NCBI GenBank assembly: GCA_963729075.1
Contig: CAVSMU010000010.1
Coordinates: forward strand, 186,001-250,000
DNA length: 64,000 bases
Direction: 5' to 3'
Source: WHSW01 sp963729075
Lineage (GTDB): Bacteria > Actinomycetota > Thermoleophilia > Solirubrobacterales > 70-9
Part shown: one piece after another, positions 1 through 7,565 of the stretch
Position numbering within the stretch: the stretch's first letter is position 1
How the letters are laid out: each line of letters starts with the position of its first letter
Program-made: the position numbers and the translations under genes
The notes under the pieces: generated by a model
What the model was told of the DNA's origin: nothing
What the model saw: the letters and a program-made list of their open reading frames with translations, nothing else
Database searches by the model: none

Positions 1-377
1 GGCTCGCGCCGGACCTCGACTGCCTGGCCCTGCTCTCCGGTGGCGACCGCGGGACGCGCACCGGCCTCGACCTCCGCCCTGGCCACCGCCGCGATGCTGC
101 GGGTCGCCACGCGGAGGGCCTCGCGGACCGGCGGCTCGAGCAGGCCCGACGCCGCGGCAAGGGTCTGTGGATCGACGCGCAGGCGCTCGGGCGCGAGCTC
201 GCCGAACCTGGTGGTCAGCTCGCGCACCGCCGCATCGCCCTGGCGCCGGACGCGCGCGAGGATGTCGCGGACCTGCTCGCTCACGTCCTCGAGGCCTGGC
301 GCCAGCGCGCGCACGCGGGCCGCGAGCGCCGGCGCATCGGCGCCGTCCCAGTCGATCCGCTCGATCCGCGGGCTCAC
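1..377 (-). CDS. hisD: Histidinol dehydrogenase, N-terminal part (runs off window)
   Basis: The final oxidation of L-histidinol to L-histidine is the HisD reaction. The 125 visible residues read from a GTG and include the family's N-terminal signature (segment DILARVRRQGDAAVRELTTR) followed by the alanine-rich helical region; the zinc and NAD sites lie beyond the window edge. A GAGG lies about ten bases before the GTG. It lies 55 bp downstream of hisG on the same strand, so it is the third gene of a hisZ-hisG-hisD run. The identification is firm; the exact start is less so because no ATG is available. Confidence 0.85.
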   Translation of the reverse strand, partial: MSPRIERIDWDGADAPALAARVRALAPGLEDVSEQVRDILARVRRQGDAAVRELTTRFGELAPERLRVDPQTLAAASGLLEPPVREALRVATRSIAAVARAEVEAGARPAVATGEQGQAVEVRRE

Positions 378-432
378 AAACGTTGCCTCGCGCTTCGCAC
401 CGAACCTCCACTCCCTTTTCGTTGCTCCGCGC

Positions 433-1110
433 TCACGGTCTACTGGCCTCACGCATGCGCGCGGCGAGCGCGTCGATCTCGGCCGCGCGGAGCTTGTGCG
501 CGACCCGGTTGGCCACCAGGCGAGCCGTGCTCAGGGCGATCTCCTCGCGCACCTCGAGGTCGTTCTCTGCGAGCGTCCGCCCGCTGTCGACCAGATCGAC
601 GATGCCATCGGCCAGGCCCGCAAGCGGCGCCAGCTCGACCGATCCCTTGACCTCGATCACCTCCGCCTGGCGGCCCGTCTCCTCGAGCCAGCGCTCCGCC
701 GTGCGCGGGTACTTGGTCGCGATCCGCATCGCTCCGAGACGCCGCTCGGACTCGCCGAGGCTGCGGTCGCCGCGGCGCCCGGCGAGGACCATGCGGCACG
801 CGCCGAAGCCGAGGTCGAGGAGCTCGTAGACCGCGCGATCGCGCTGCTCGGCGAGCACGTCCTTGCCGGTGATCCCGAGGTCGGCGGCCCCGGCCTCGAC
901 GTAGGTCGGCACGTCGGACGGGCGCATCGTCACGAGGATGACCTCGCCCGCGTCGAAGACGAGCGCGCGCGAGTCACCGCGGAGGTCGCTCGTGCCGATG
1001 CCGATCGCGTCGAGCAGATCGAGCGCCCCGGCGAACAGCGCCCCGCGCGGCACAGCGAGGCTCAGGGGACCGTCCCCCGCCGTGCGGATCGGCCGCGGAA
1101 CCCCGCTCAC
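433..1110 (-). CDS. hisG: ATP phosphoribosyltransferase, short form catalytic subunit
   Basis: First step of histidine synthesis: condensation of ATP with PRPP. The 225-residue length matches the short form of HisG, which lacks the C-terminal ACT-like regulatory domain and needs HisZ. Visible family features are the N-terminal LAVPRG segment, the DLGITGKDVL segment and the PRPP-loop region DLVDSGRTLAENDL near residue 170. Start GTG is preceded by AGGGGGG and overlaps the hisZ stop (GTGA), so the two subunits are translationally coupled. The bases just upstream of the start come from a heptad repeat that also encodes the hisZ C-terminus. Confidence 0.93.
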   Translation of the reverse strand: MSGVPRPIRTAGDGPLSLAVPRGALFAGALDLLDAIGIGTSDLRGDSRALVFDAGEVILVTMRPSDVPTYVEAGAADLGITGKDVLAEQRDRAVYELLDLGFGACRMVLAGRRGDRSLGESERRLGAMRIATKYPRTAERWLEETGRQAEVIEVKGSVELAPLAGLADGIVDLVDSGRTLAENDLEVREEIALSTARLVANRVAHKLRAAEIDALAARMREASRP

Positions 1111-2141
1111 GCCGGCCCCCCTGCGGACTGCGGACTGCGGACTGCGGACTCCCTCTCCTCCTCCGCCTGCGCGACGTGCAGGCGCTCGAGGTGCAGCGCG
1201 AAGCCGGCGGCCGGCAGCGGGCGCCCGAAGCGCCCCATGAGCTCGTCGTAGCGGCCGCCGCCGCCGAGGATGTGCCCGAGCGCGGGGTCGTAGACCTCGA
1301 GGATCGCCCCCGTGTAGTAGCCGAGGTCGCGCAGAAGCCCGAGGTCCAGGCTGATCCGATCCGCGACCCCTCGGGCGCGCAGCGCCTCGAACGTCTCGGC
1401 GAGGCGACTCGTCGCGCGGTCGGTCGCCGGCCCGCCGAGGCGGCGCGCCTCCTCGAGGACCTCGGGACCGCCGCGCAGCGTCGGCGCGCGCAGGAGCGTG
1501 TCGCGGTGCTGCTCGTCCAGATCCAGCCGCCCGACCTCGGCCTCCAGCCCGACGTGGTCGTGGGTGGCGAGACAGTCGAGCAGCCGGTCGCGAGCCTCGC
1601 CCGTCACACCGACCTCGTCGAGCAGCTGGCGGTAGAGGTCCGCGTCCCCGAGGCCGATCACCGCCCGCGTCAGCCCGGCGGCATCGAGGGCCGCGGCGAG
1701 GACCTCGACCACCTCGACGGTACCCTCCGGCGCCGGCGCACCGACGAGCTCGACGCCGGCCTGCGTGAACTCGCGCATCTGGCCACGCTGGGGACGCACC
1801 GCGCGATAGGCCCGGGCGAGGTAGCAGAGCCGGTACGGCGGCTCCGCGCCCGCATAGCGGTTGGCGACCAGGCGGGCGATCGGGATCGTCATGTCCGAGC
1901 GCATGGCCAGCAGCTCCCCCGACTCGTCGAAGAAGCGATAGGCGACCGGGGCGCCCCGCTCGTCGCCGCGCGCGAGCACGTCCTCGTACTCGATCGTCGG
2001 CGTCGCGACTTCGCCGTAGCCGAAGCGCTCGAAGGTGTCGATCAACGCCAGCGACAGCCGCCGCAGCTCGCGCATCTCGTCGGGGAGGATGTCGCGGGTT
2101 CCGGGAGGTATGGGATGCGTGGGGTGTCTCAGGTGCGTCAT
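1107..2141 (-). CDS. hisZ: ATP phosphoribosyltransferase regulatory subunit
   Basis: HisZ is a histidyl-tRNA synthetase paralogue that assembles with short HisG and provides histidine feedback control. The 344-residue protein shows class II synthetase-like landmarks: PPGTRDILP at residue 12, the motif 2-like region with YRLCYLARAYR, and the glycine-rich GGGGRYDELMGRFG near residue 300. It lacks the anticodon-binding domain of HisRS. The last residues (ESAVRSPQSAGGPA) are encoded by a GCGGACT heptad array and look appended. ATG start with no clear Shine-Dalgarno; murA lies 135 bp upstream on the same strand. Confidence 0.92.
   Translation of the reverse strand: MTHLRHPTHPIPPGTRDILPDEMRELRRLSLALIDTFERFGYGEVATPTIEYEDVLARGDERGAPVAYRFFDESGELLAMRSDMTIPIARLVANRYAGAEPPYRLCYLARAYRAVRPQRGQMREFTQAGVELVGAPAPEGTVEVVEVLAAALDAAGLTRAVIGLGDADLYRQLLDEVGVTGEARDRLLDCLATHDHVGLEAEVGRLDLDEQHRDTLLRAPTLRGGPEVLEEARRLGGPATDRATSRLAETFEALRARGVADRISLDLGLLRDLGYYTGAILEVYDPALGHILGGGGRYDELMGRFGRPLPAAGFALHLERLHVAQAEEERESAVRSPQSAGGPA
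1121..1150. repeat. Heptad repeat (CTGCGGA x4) at the hisZ-hisG junction
   Basis: Four head-to-tail copies of a 7-bp unit lie in the last codons of hisZ, ending 10 bp before the hisG start codon. The same unit recurs at 14779-14838 between the DUF6504-like gene and dnaE2, and in degenerate form at 61307-61336 between ilvB and ilvN. In this copy only one arm of the longer inverted repeat seen at 14.8 kb is present. Confidence 0.8.
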
Positions 2142-2276
2142 GGTTTTTGAATAACTCCGCCGACATCCTCCGCTTTCGCGTCCGGTGTCGGCGGGCGGCG
2201 ACGCGTTGCCGGGAGGCAGGTTGTAGGCGCTGTGATCGCGACTTCGTCGCTAGCCCAGGCCAGTCGTTCCGCAGTA

Positions 2277-3578
2277 CTAAGCCGGTACGGGCTCGACTGC
2301 GACTCGTTCGATCCTCGCACCGAGGGCGCGAAGGCGTTCGTCGATGCGCTCGTAGCCGCGGTCGATCTGGACGACGTTGCCGATCTCGGAGGTGCCGTCC
2401 GCGCACAGGGCGGCGATGAGCATCGCCATTCCGGCGCGGATGTCGGGGCTCTCGACGCGCTCGCCGTGAAGCCGGCTCGGACCGCTGACGATTGCCCGGT
2501 GGGGATCGCACAGCGTGATCCGAGCGCCCATGGCGACGAGCTTGTCGACGAAGAAGAGGCGGTTCTCGAACATCTTCTCGAAGATCAGGATGGTACCCCG
2601 CGCCTGCGTGGCGAGTGCGAGGGCGATCGAGGTGAGATCGGCGGGGAACGCCGGCCACGGGCCATCGTCGATCTTCGGGATCGCGTCGCCCAGGTCGTCC
2701 TTGACCTCGAGCATCTGGTCGGGAGGCACGAGCACGTCTTCGCCCTCGACCGTCGATTCGAGCCCGAGGCGGCGGAAGTGGCGTCGGATCGTGATCAGGT
2801 CGTCGGGCTGCGCATCGCGGATGCGCAGCTCGCCCCGGGTCGCCGCCGCCAGCGCCATGAAGCTCGCCACCTCGATGTGGTCGGCGCAGACGCGGTGCTC
2901 CGCCCCGCCGAGCCGATCGCGGCCGTGAACGGTGATCACGTTCGCCCCGATCCCGTCGATCTGGGCGCCCATCTTGACCAGCAGGCGTGCCAGGTCCTGG
3001 ACGTGGGGCTCGCAGGCGGCGTTCGAGATCGTCGTCGGGCCCGGCGTCAGCGCCGCCGCCATGAGCGCGTTCTCCGTCGCCATCACGGATGGCTCGTCCA
3101 TGAAGATCCTGCACGGCTGGAGCCCGTCGGCCGGCTTCGCGATCAGGACCTCGCGGTCGCCCTCCACCCGCGCGCCCATGTCGCGGAATGCGTCCAGGTG
3201 TGGGTCGAGGCGACGGCGGCCGATGAAATCGCCGCCCGGTGGCGGCATCCGCGCCTCGCCGAAGCGCGCCAGCAGCGGGCCGGCGAGCAGGAACGAGGCC
3301 CGGATCCGCGCCGAGAGCGCCTCGTCGGGCGTGGTCGACGTGACCGAGTCCGCGCGCAGCCGGAGCTCGTTCTCGGCCGCCCATTCCGCCCGCACGCCGA
3401 TGGCCTCGAGCACGGCGATCTGGGTCTCGGTGTCGCGTATCCGCGGCACGTTGGTGAGCACGACCTCCTCGTCGGTGAGCAGGCAGGCCGCCAGGATCGG
3501 CAGCGCGGCGTTCTTGTTGCCCGCGGCGACGATCTCGCCGGAGAGCGGCGGGCCTCCCTGGATGACGAATTTCTCCAT
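2277..3578 (-). CDS. murA: UDP-N-acetylglucosamine 1-carboxyvinyltransferase
   Basis: Transfers enolpyruvate from PEP to UDP-GlcNAc, the first committed step of peptidoglycan synthesis in the cytoplasm. The 433-residue length is typical, with the NKNAALP motif at 21-27 and the catalytic loop at about 112-120. The loop residue that is usually Cys is Asp117 here (PGGD instead of PGGC). Asp at this position is known from mycobacterial MurA and makes the enzyme insensitive to fosfomycin. ATG start; 92 bp separate it from the divergent HD-domain gene, and that gap holds two small hairpins. hisZ follows 135 bp downstream. Confidence 0.95.
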   Translation of the reverse strand: MEKFVIQGGPPLSGEIVAAGNKNAALPILAACLLTDEEVVLTNVPRIRDTETQIAVLEAIGVRAEWAAENELRLRADSVTSTTPDEALSARIRASFLLAGPLLARFGEARMPPPGGDFIGRRRLDPHLDAFRDMGARVEGDREVLIAKPADGLQPCRIFMDEPSVMATENALMAAALTPGPTTISNAACEPHVQDLARLLVKMGAQIDGIGANVITVHGRDRLGGAEHRVCADHIEVASFMALAAATRGELRIRDAQPDDLITIRRHFRRLGLESTVEGEDVLVPPDQMLEVKDDLGDAIPKIDDGPWPAFPADLTSIALALATQARGTILIFEKMFENRLFFVDKLVAMGARITLCDPHRAIVSGPSRLHGERVESPDIRAGMAMLIAALCADGTSEIGNVVQIDRGYERIDERLRALGARIERVAVEPVPA

Positions 3579-3589
3579 GAGTACCTTGC

Positions 3590-3635
3590 GGGCGGCTACG
3601 CCGCCCTTACATGCTGCTTTCGGGGCTAAAGCCCC
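3590..3635. repeat. Two hairpins between divergent murA and HD-domain gene
   Basis: GGGCGGC-tac-GCCGCCC (3590-3606) and GGGG-ctaaag-CCCC (3622-3635) are separated by 15 bp. The second hairpin with its preceding TGCTGCTT resembles the one at 36275-36288 upstream of leuB (TGCTGCTTCC then GCCGC-taaa-GCGGC). Both flanking genes start here, so a terminator role is unlikely; a small dispersed palindromic repeat or a regulatory structure fits better. Confidence 0.55.
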
Positions 3636-3670
3636 TTATCCGAATACGTGGCTAGGGTAAACGACCCCTT

Positions 3671-4267
3671 ATGGCCGAGCCGACGCGTGAGGAAGCCTGG
3701 GATCTGGTCTGCGAGTGGATCGAGTCCGACTCGTTGCGCAAGCACCTGCTCGGGGTCGAGGCGGCGATGCGCGCCTACGCCCGCCGCTACGACGAGGACG
3801 AGGAGCGCTGGGCGGTGACCGGCCTCGTCCACGATCTCGACTACGAGCGCTACCCCGACCTCGACGACACCGAGAACGGGCACCCGCGCACCGCCCTGCG
3901 CCTCCTGGAGGAGCTCGACTGGCCCCAGGACGTCATCGACGCGGTCGCCGGTCACGCCACGTTCCTCGACGTGCCGCGGGAGACGCAGATGGCGAAGACG
4001 CTCTTCGCGGTCGACGAGTTGTCGGGCTTCATCGCCGCCTGCGCGCTGGTCCGCCCGACGGGCATCCACGGGATGACGCCGAAGTCCGTCAAGAAGAAGC
4101 TCAAGCAGCCGTCGTTCGCCGCGGGCGTCAACCGCGACGAGGTCCGGCAGGGCGCCGAGGAGCTCGGGGTCGACTTCGACGAGCACGTCGCCTTCGTGAT
4201 CGCCGCGATGGAGGGCGAGTCGGAGGCGCTCGGGCTCGCTCCGCGTGAGGAGCCACGCGGCGGGTGA
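3671..4267 (+). CDS. HD-domain metal-dependent hydrolase
   Basis: 198 residues with a single HD domain: the first metal-binding His at KHLLGVEAAMRAYA (about 25), the HD pair in TGLVHDLDYERYP (about 50-60) and a later GHPRTAL and AGHAT. These suit a small phosphohydrolase of the HDIG type, probably acting on a nucleotide; the substrate cannot be told from sequence. A TAGGGT lies 12 bp upstream of the ATG and no Shine-Dalgarno is visible, so the mRNA is likely nearly leaderless. The stop overlaps the GTG of the downstream hydrolase (GTGA). Confidence 0.8.
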   Translation: MAEPTREEAWDLVCEWIESDSLRKHLLGVEAAMRAYARRYDEDEERWAVTGLVHDLDYERYPDLDDTENGHPRTALRLLEELDWPQDVIDAVAGHATFLDVPRETQMAKTLFAVDELSGFIAACALVRPTGIHGMTPKSVKKKLKQPSFAAGVNRDEVRQGAEELGVDFDEHVAFVIAAMEGESEALGLAPREEPRGG

Positions 4268-5304
4268 GGCGGGCCTGGAAGATCCTCATCGGCGTGCTGG
4301 TCGTGCTGGCCGCGCTGCTCGCGATCAACACGGTGATCGTCGACAACCAGACCAAGGAGGCGGAGGTGACGATCGAGGGCGGCAGGATTCTCTCGCTGCC
4401 CGGGGGCGACGTCCAGGTGTTCGAGCAGGGGCCGGAGCTGCGGTCGCGGCCGGGCGCGCCGATCGTGCTCCTGCACTGCTACGGGTGCTCGCTCCATTGG
4501 TTCGACGAGCTCGCGCCGCTGCTCGCGCGACGTCACCGCGTGATCCGGATCGATCTGCTCGGGCACGGCGGCTCGCAGAAGCCGGGGAGCGGATACGAGA
4601 TCGATGAGCAGGCGGCGCTGGTGGCCGGAGCGCTCGACGAGCTCGGGGTCGAGGGCGCGGTGGTGGTCGGGCACTCGATGGGCTTCTCGGTCGCAACGGC
4701 GCTCGCGACGCAGGCGAGCCAGCTCGTCGATCGGCTCGTGAACATCGACGCGGGCCCGACCGAGGACAGCTGCTCCGTACCGTTCCTCGCCAAGGTCGGC
4801 TACGTACCCGTCATCGGCCAGGCGTTGTGGCGCCTCACGCCGGACTTCGCGGTCAAGGACAGCTACGAGAACGCCTTCGCCCCCGGCTACGACCTCGCCG
4901 ACGGCTTCCCCAACGCCGACCAGGTCGTCGATGACTTCCGGGCGATGACCTACACGTCGTTCGGCGAGTCCTCCGACGCAGCCAGCGACTACGTCAAGGC
5001 CGTGTCGCTCGACGACCGCCTGAGCCAGACGGCGGTGCCCCTGCTGAGCATCTTCGGCACCGAGGACCAGATCTGCGATCCGCAGGAGGCACAGGCCGCT
5101 TACCAGTCCGTCCCGGGCGCTCAGGTGACGGAGATCGAGGGCGCCGGCCACTCGCCCAACGTCGAGAAGCCGCAGGAGACCGCAGCGCTGATCGAGGAGT
5201 TCGCGATCGACGCCGGCGACGAGGCACTATCGCCGCCGGAAGGGCGCGGACAGCGGGGCGGCGACGGGAGACGCGGCGGTTCCGAGCAGGGCGGCAACGA
5301 CTAG
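4264..5304 (+). CDS. Alpha/beta hydrolase with N-terminal membrane anchor
   Basis: 346 residues. A hydrophobic segment at about 7-25 (LIGVLVVLAALLAI) acts as a signal anchor, so the catalytic domain probably faces outside. The alpha/beta hydrolase triad is visible: nucleophile Ser138 in GHSMG, Asp268 in FGTEDQ, His296 in GAGHSPN, with the oxyanion region LLHCYGC near 70. The substrate is unknown. GTG start overlaps the HD-protein stop, implying translational coupling. The C-terminal 35 residues are low complexity (Gly/Arg/Glu), and the stop overlaps the convergent yccF stop. Confidence 0.8.
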   Translation: MRRAWKILIGVLVVLAALLAINTVIVDNQTKEAEVTIEGGRILSLPGGDVQVFEQGPELRSRPGAPIVLLHCYGCSLHWFDELAPLLARRHRVIRIDLLGHGGSQKPGSGYEIDEQAALVAGALDELGVEGAVVVGHSMGFSVATALATQASQLVDRLVNIDAGPTEDSCSVPFLAKVGYVPVIGQALWRLTPDFAVKDSYENAFAPGYDLADGFPNADQVVDDFRAMTYTSFGESSDAASDYVKAVSLDDRLSQTAVPLLSIFGTEDQICDPQEAQAAYQSVPGAQVTEIEGAGHSPNVEKPQETAALIEEFAIDAGDEALSPPEGRGQRGGDGRRGGSEQGGND

Positions 5305-5714
5305 CGCGCCACGGCGACGCCCGCGCCGGCCTCGACCTCGTCGATCGGGACGACCTCGCGGCCGAAGGGGACGAGCGAGATCGGGATCAGCTTGATGTGG
5401 GCCGCGGCGAGCGGAATCCCGACGATCGTGATCGCCAGCGCCACCGCGGCGACCAGGTGCCCGATCGCCAGCCACCAGCCGGCGAGGATGAACCAGATCA
5501 CGTTGCCGATGGCGGAGGCGGCCCCCGCGTCGGGACGCTTGACCAGGGTGCGCCCGAACGGCCACAGGGTGAAGCCGGCGATCTTGAGCGCCTGCAGCCC
5601 GAACGGGATCGTGATGATGAGGATGAACATCACCACCGCCGCGAGCAACCAGCCGAGCGCGAGCACGAGGCCGCCGAGCAGCAGCCAGAGGACGTTGAGG
5701 ATCAGCCGGAGCAT
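5301..5714 (-). CDS. YccF-domain inner membrane protein
   Basis: 137 residues with two copies of the YccF domain. The first begins LRLILNVLWLLLGG and continues through ITIPFGLQALKIAGFTLWPFGR; the second repeats as IGNVIWFILAGWW to VGIPLAAAHIKLIPISLVPFGR. Four or more membrane segments are evident. The molecular function of this family is unknown. The ATG follows directly on the stop codon of the upstream zinc-ribbon gene (TAGATG), so the pair is probably co-translated. Confidence 0.85.
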   Translation of the reverse strand: MLRLILNVLWLLLGGLVLALGWLLAAVVMFILIITIPFGLQALKIAGFTLWPFGRTLVKRPDAGAASAIGNVIWFILAGWWLAIGHLVAAVALAITIVGIPLAAAHIKLIPISLVPFGREVVPIDEVEAGAGVAVAR

Positions 5715-6044
5715 CTACTGCCAGCGACCCCCGGACTTCGCCCAGTCGCTCATGTGGTCGACCGAGCAGAAGTCGTCGGCCACCCGGTGCTCCCCGCGAT
5801 GCCGCACGAGCAGGACATGGACCTCCCCGAGCGCGGCGTCGCACTGAGAGCAATGCAACGGCCCGGCGTCGATGTCGGGCGGCTCGGCGACCGTCCCGGC
5901 CTCCCAGTGGGCGCCCTGGATCGTCCACGGGACGACGTGCTCGAGGCGGCAGAACGCCGCCCGCCTCTCCCCCGCCGGCTCGTAGACGCGAAAGCCGTCG
6001 TCGGCGTCGAGCGCGTCGCCGCACCAGGAGCAACGCTCGGCCAC
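5715..6044 (-). CDS. Small protein with paired zinc-binding Cys/His clusters
   Basis: 109 residues from a GTG start. Cysteines are arranged as CSWCGD at the N-terminus, then CRLEH about 22 residues on, then CSQC near residue 68 and CSVDH near 94. This gives two zinc-knuckle pairs, as in treble-clef or zinc-ribbon proteins. I do not recognise a named family. The pairing with yccF (adjacent stop and start) suggests a common function. A start further upstream would extend into the promoter region of the divergent isocitrate dehydrogenase-like gene. Confidence 0.6.
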   Translation of the reverse strand: MAERCSWCGDALDADDGFRVYEPAGERRAAFCRLEHVVPWTIQGAHWEAGTVAEPPDIDAGPLHCSQCDAALGEVHVLLVRHRGEHRVADDFCSVDHMSDWAKSGGRWQ

Positions 6045-6086
6045 TAGCGAGGCTCGCTCGGGCGAGCGCGGATAGATTCTGCACCC

Positions 6087-7214
6087 ATGGCTGGCCTGAG
6101 CATAGTCGCGCTGGAGGGCGATCAGACGGGGCAGGAGCTGCTCGAGCAGGCGCTGCGGTTGCTCGACCCGGACGTCCTCGGCATCGAGCTCGAGGTGACC
6201 CGCTTCGACCTTTCGCTCGCGAACCGGCGCGCGACCCGGAACGGCGTGTGCGCCGAGGCCGCGGAGGCGATGAGGGAAAGCGGCCTCGGGCTCAAGGCGG
6301 CCACGATCACCCCGGAGGGGGCCGACGACGTCGGCAGCCCCAACCGCCTGCTGCGCGAGGCGATCGACGGCAAGGTGATCCTGCGCACCGGTCGCCGGAT
6401 CCCGGGCGTGACCCCCGTCGCCGGCGTCCACCACCCGATCTCGGTCTGCCGGATGGCGGTCGGCGATGCGTACGGGGCCGAGGAGCGTCGCGAGCGCGAG
6501 GGCGACGACGAGCTCGCCCACAGGACCGAGACGATCCGGCGCTCCGACTGCCGCGCGGTCGCCGAGTACGCGTTCCGCGAGGCGGACCGGCTCGGGGGCA
6601 AGGTCTACGGCGGGCCGAAGTGGACCGTGAGCCCGGTCTACGAGGGGATGCTGAAGGAGGAGATGGACGCCGCCGCCGAACGGCACCCCGAAGTCGCCTA
6701 CGAGCCGGTGCTGATCGACGCGACACTGGCCGGCCTCGTCGGTGGCGCGGCCACCGAGTCGCTGGCAATCCCCTGTCTCAACCGGGACGGCGACCTCCTC
6801 TCCGACCTCGTCCTGCCGCTGTTCGGCTCGATCGCCGGGGCCGAGTCGGTCCTGCTCGCGCTGGACGCCGACCTCGTGCCCACCGTCGCGATGGCCGAGG
6901 CGCCGCACGGAACGGCCCCGGCGCTCGAGGGCAAGGACCTGGCGAATCCGATGGCGATGATCCTCGCGGTCGCGGCGCTGCTGCACTACGCGGGTGATGT
7001 CACGGCGGGCGCCGGCGAGACGACGCCAAGGCTCGATCAGGCCGCCGAGACCGCGTCGCGGGCGATCTACGAGGCGGTGCTCGAGACGGTCGCCGCGGGC
7101 ACTCGCACGCCCGATCTCGGGGGCCATGCGGGCACCACCGAGTTCGCCGACGCGGTGATCGCGTCGGTGCAGCGCAAGCTCGACGTGTGGGCGAGTCTCG
7201 GCACGCGAAGCTGA
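6087..7214 (+). CDS. Isocitrate/isopropylmalate dehydrogenase family protein (probable isocitrate dehydrogenase)
   Basis: 375 residues of the beta-decarboxylating dehydrogenase family, with GPKWTVSPVYEG around 175-185, the metal-binding ALDADLVPTVAM region and the NAD-site signature EAPHGTAPALEGKDLANPMAMILA. The APHG.AP...GK motif without the LeuB-type SLR sequences favours isocitrate dehydrogenase over LeuB, and a canonical leuB exists at 36.3 kb. It probably feeds 2-oxoglutarate to the TCA cycle. TAGATT lies about 10 bp before the ATG with no Shine-Dalgarno, consistent with leaderless transcription. Confidence 0.8.
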   Translation: MAGLSIVALEGDQTGQELLEQALRLLDPDVLGIELEVTRFDLSLANRRATRNGVCAEAAEAMRESGLGLKAATITPEGADDVGSPNRLLREAIDGKVILRTGRRIPGVTPVAGVHHPISVCRMAVGDAYGAEERREREGDDELAHRTETIRRSDCRAVAEYAFREADRLGGKVYGGPKWTVSPVYEGMLKEEMDAAAERHPEVAYEPVLIDATLAGLVGGAATESLAIPCLNRDGDLLSDLVLPLFGSIAGAESVLLALDADLVPTVAMAEAPHGTAPALEGKDLANPMAMILAVAALLHYAGDVTAGAGETTPRLDQAAETASRAIYEAVLETVAAGTRTPDLGGHAGTTEFADAVIASVQRKLDVWASLGTRS

Positions 7215-7565
7215 CGGCCGGTCCCCGGCGCCAACGGGCGCGAGTTCGCCGTGTCGCAGTGCCAAACCGCGCGCCGCTACGACGGCCGCCCAACCGGACT
7301 CGCGCGAGCCCACACGCGCCCCGGCTGCCGCGAACTCCGCGATTGCGGCAGGCGGCCTCGAGATCGCGGGATTGACAGTCATATGCACGGTCAATCCCGC
7401 AATCCTGGCGGTCGAGTCGGCGATAGCGGTGCTTGCGGCGCTGCCTGCGGAGTATCGGCGCAGCCACTCCTACTCGACCGGCGGCGGCCACAACCCGGAC
7501 GTTCGCGCCCGACGCCGCCGCCGCCCGGTTTCGCAAACGCCGAACGCGGATAGGATCACGGCGGG
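7215..7565. other. Intergenic region with inverted repeat and putative livH promoter
   Basis: No gene is seen in these 351 bp. A perfect 11-bp inverted repeat GCGGGATTGAC (7366-7376) / GTCAATCCCGC (7390-7400) encloses a 13-base loop; no U-run follows, so it may be an operator or a weak terminator for the upstream gene. A TAGGAT at 7550-7555 lies 10 bp before the livH ATG and is the likely -10. Minus-strand reading frames here have no coding features. Confidence 0.5.

Noticed and set aside
433..3384. Very long minus-strand frame of 983 codons across hisG, hisZ and murA
   Set aside because: Only its last 225 codons match a protein (HisG); the rest is out of frame with hisZ and murA and Arg/Pro-rich, as expected of GC-rich shadow frames.
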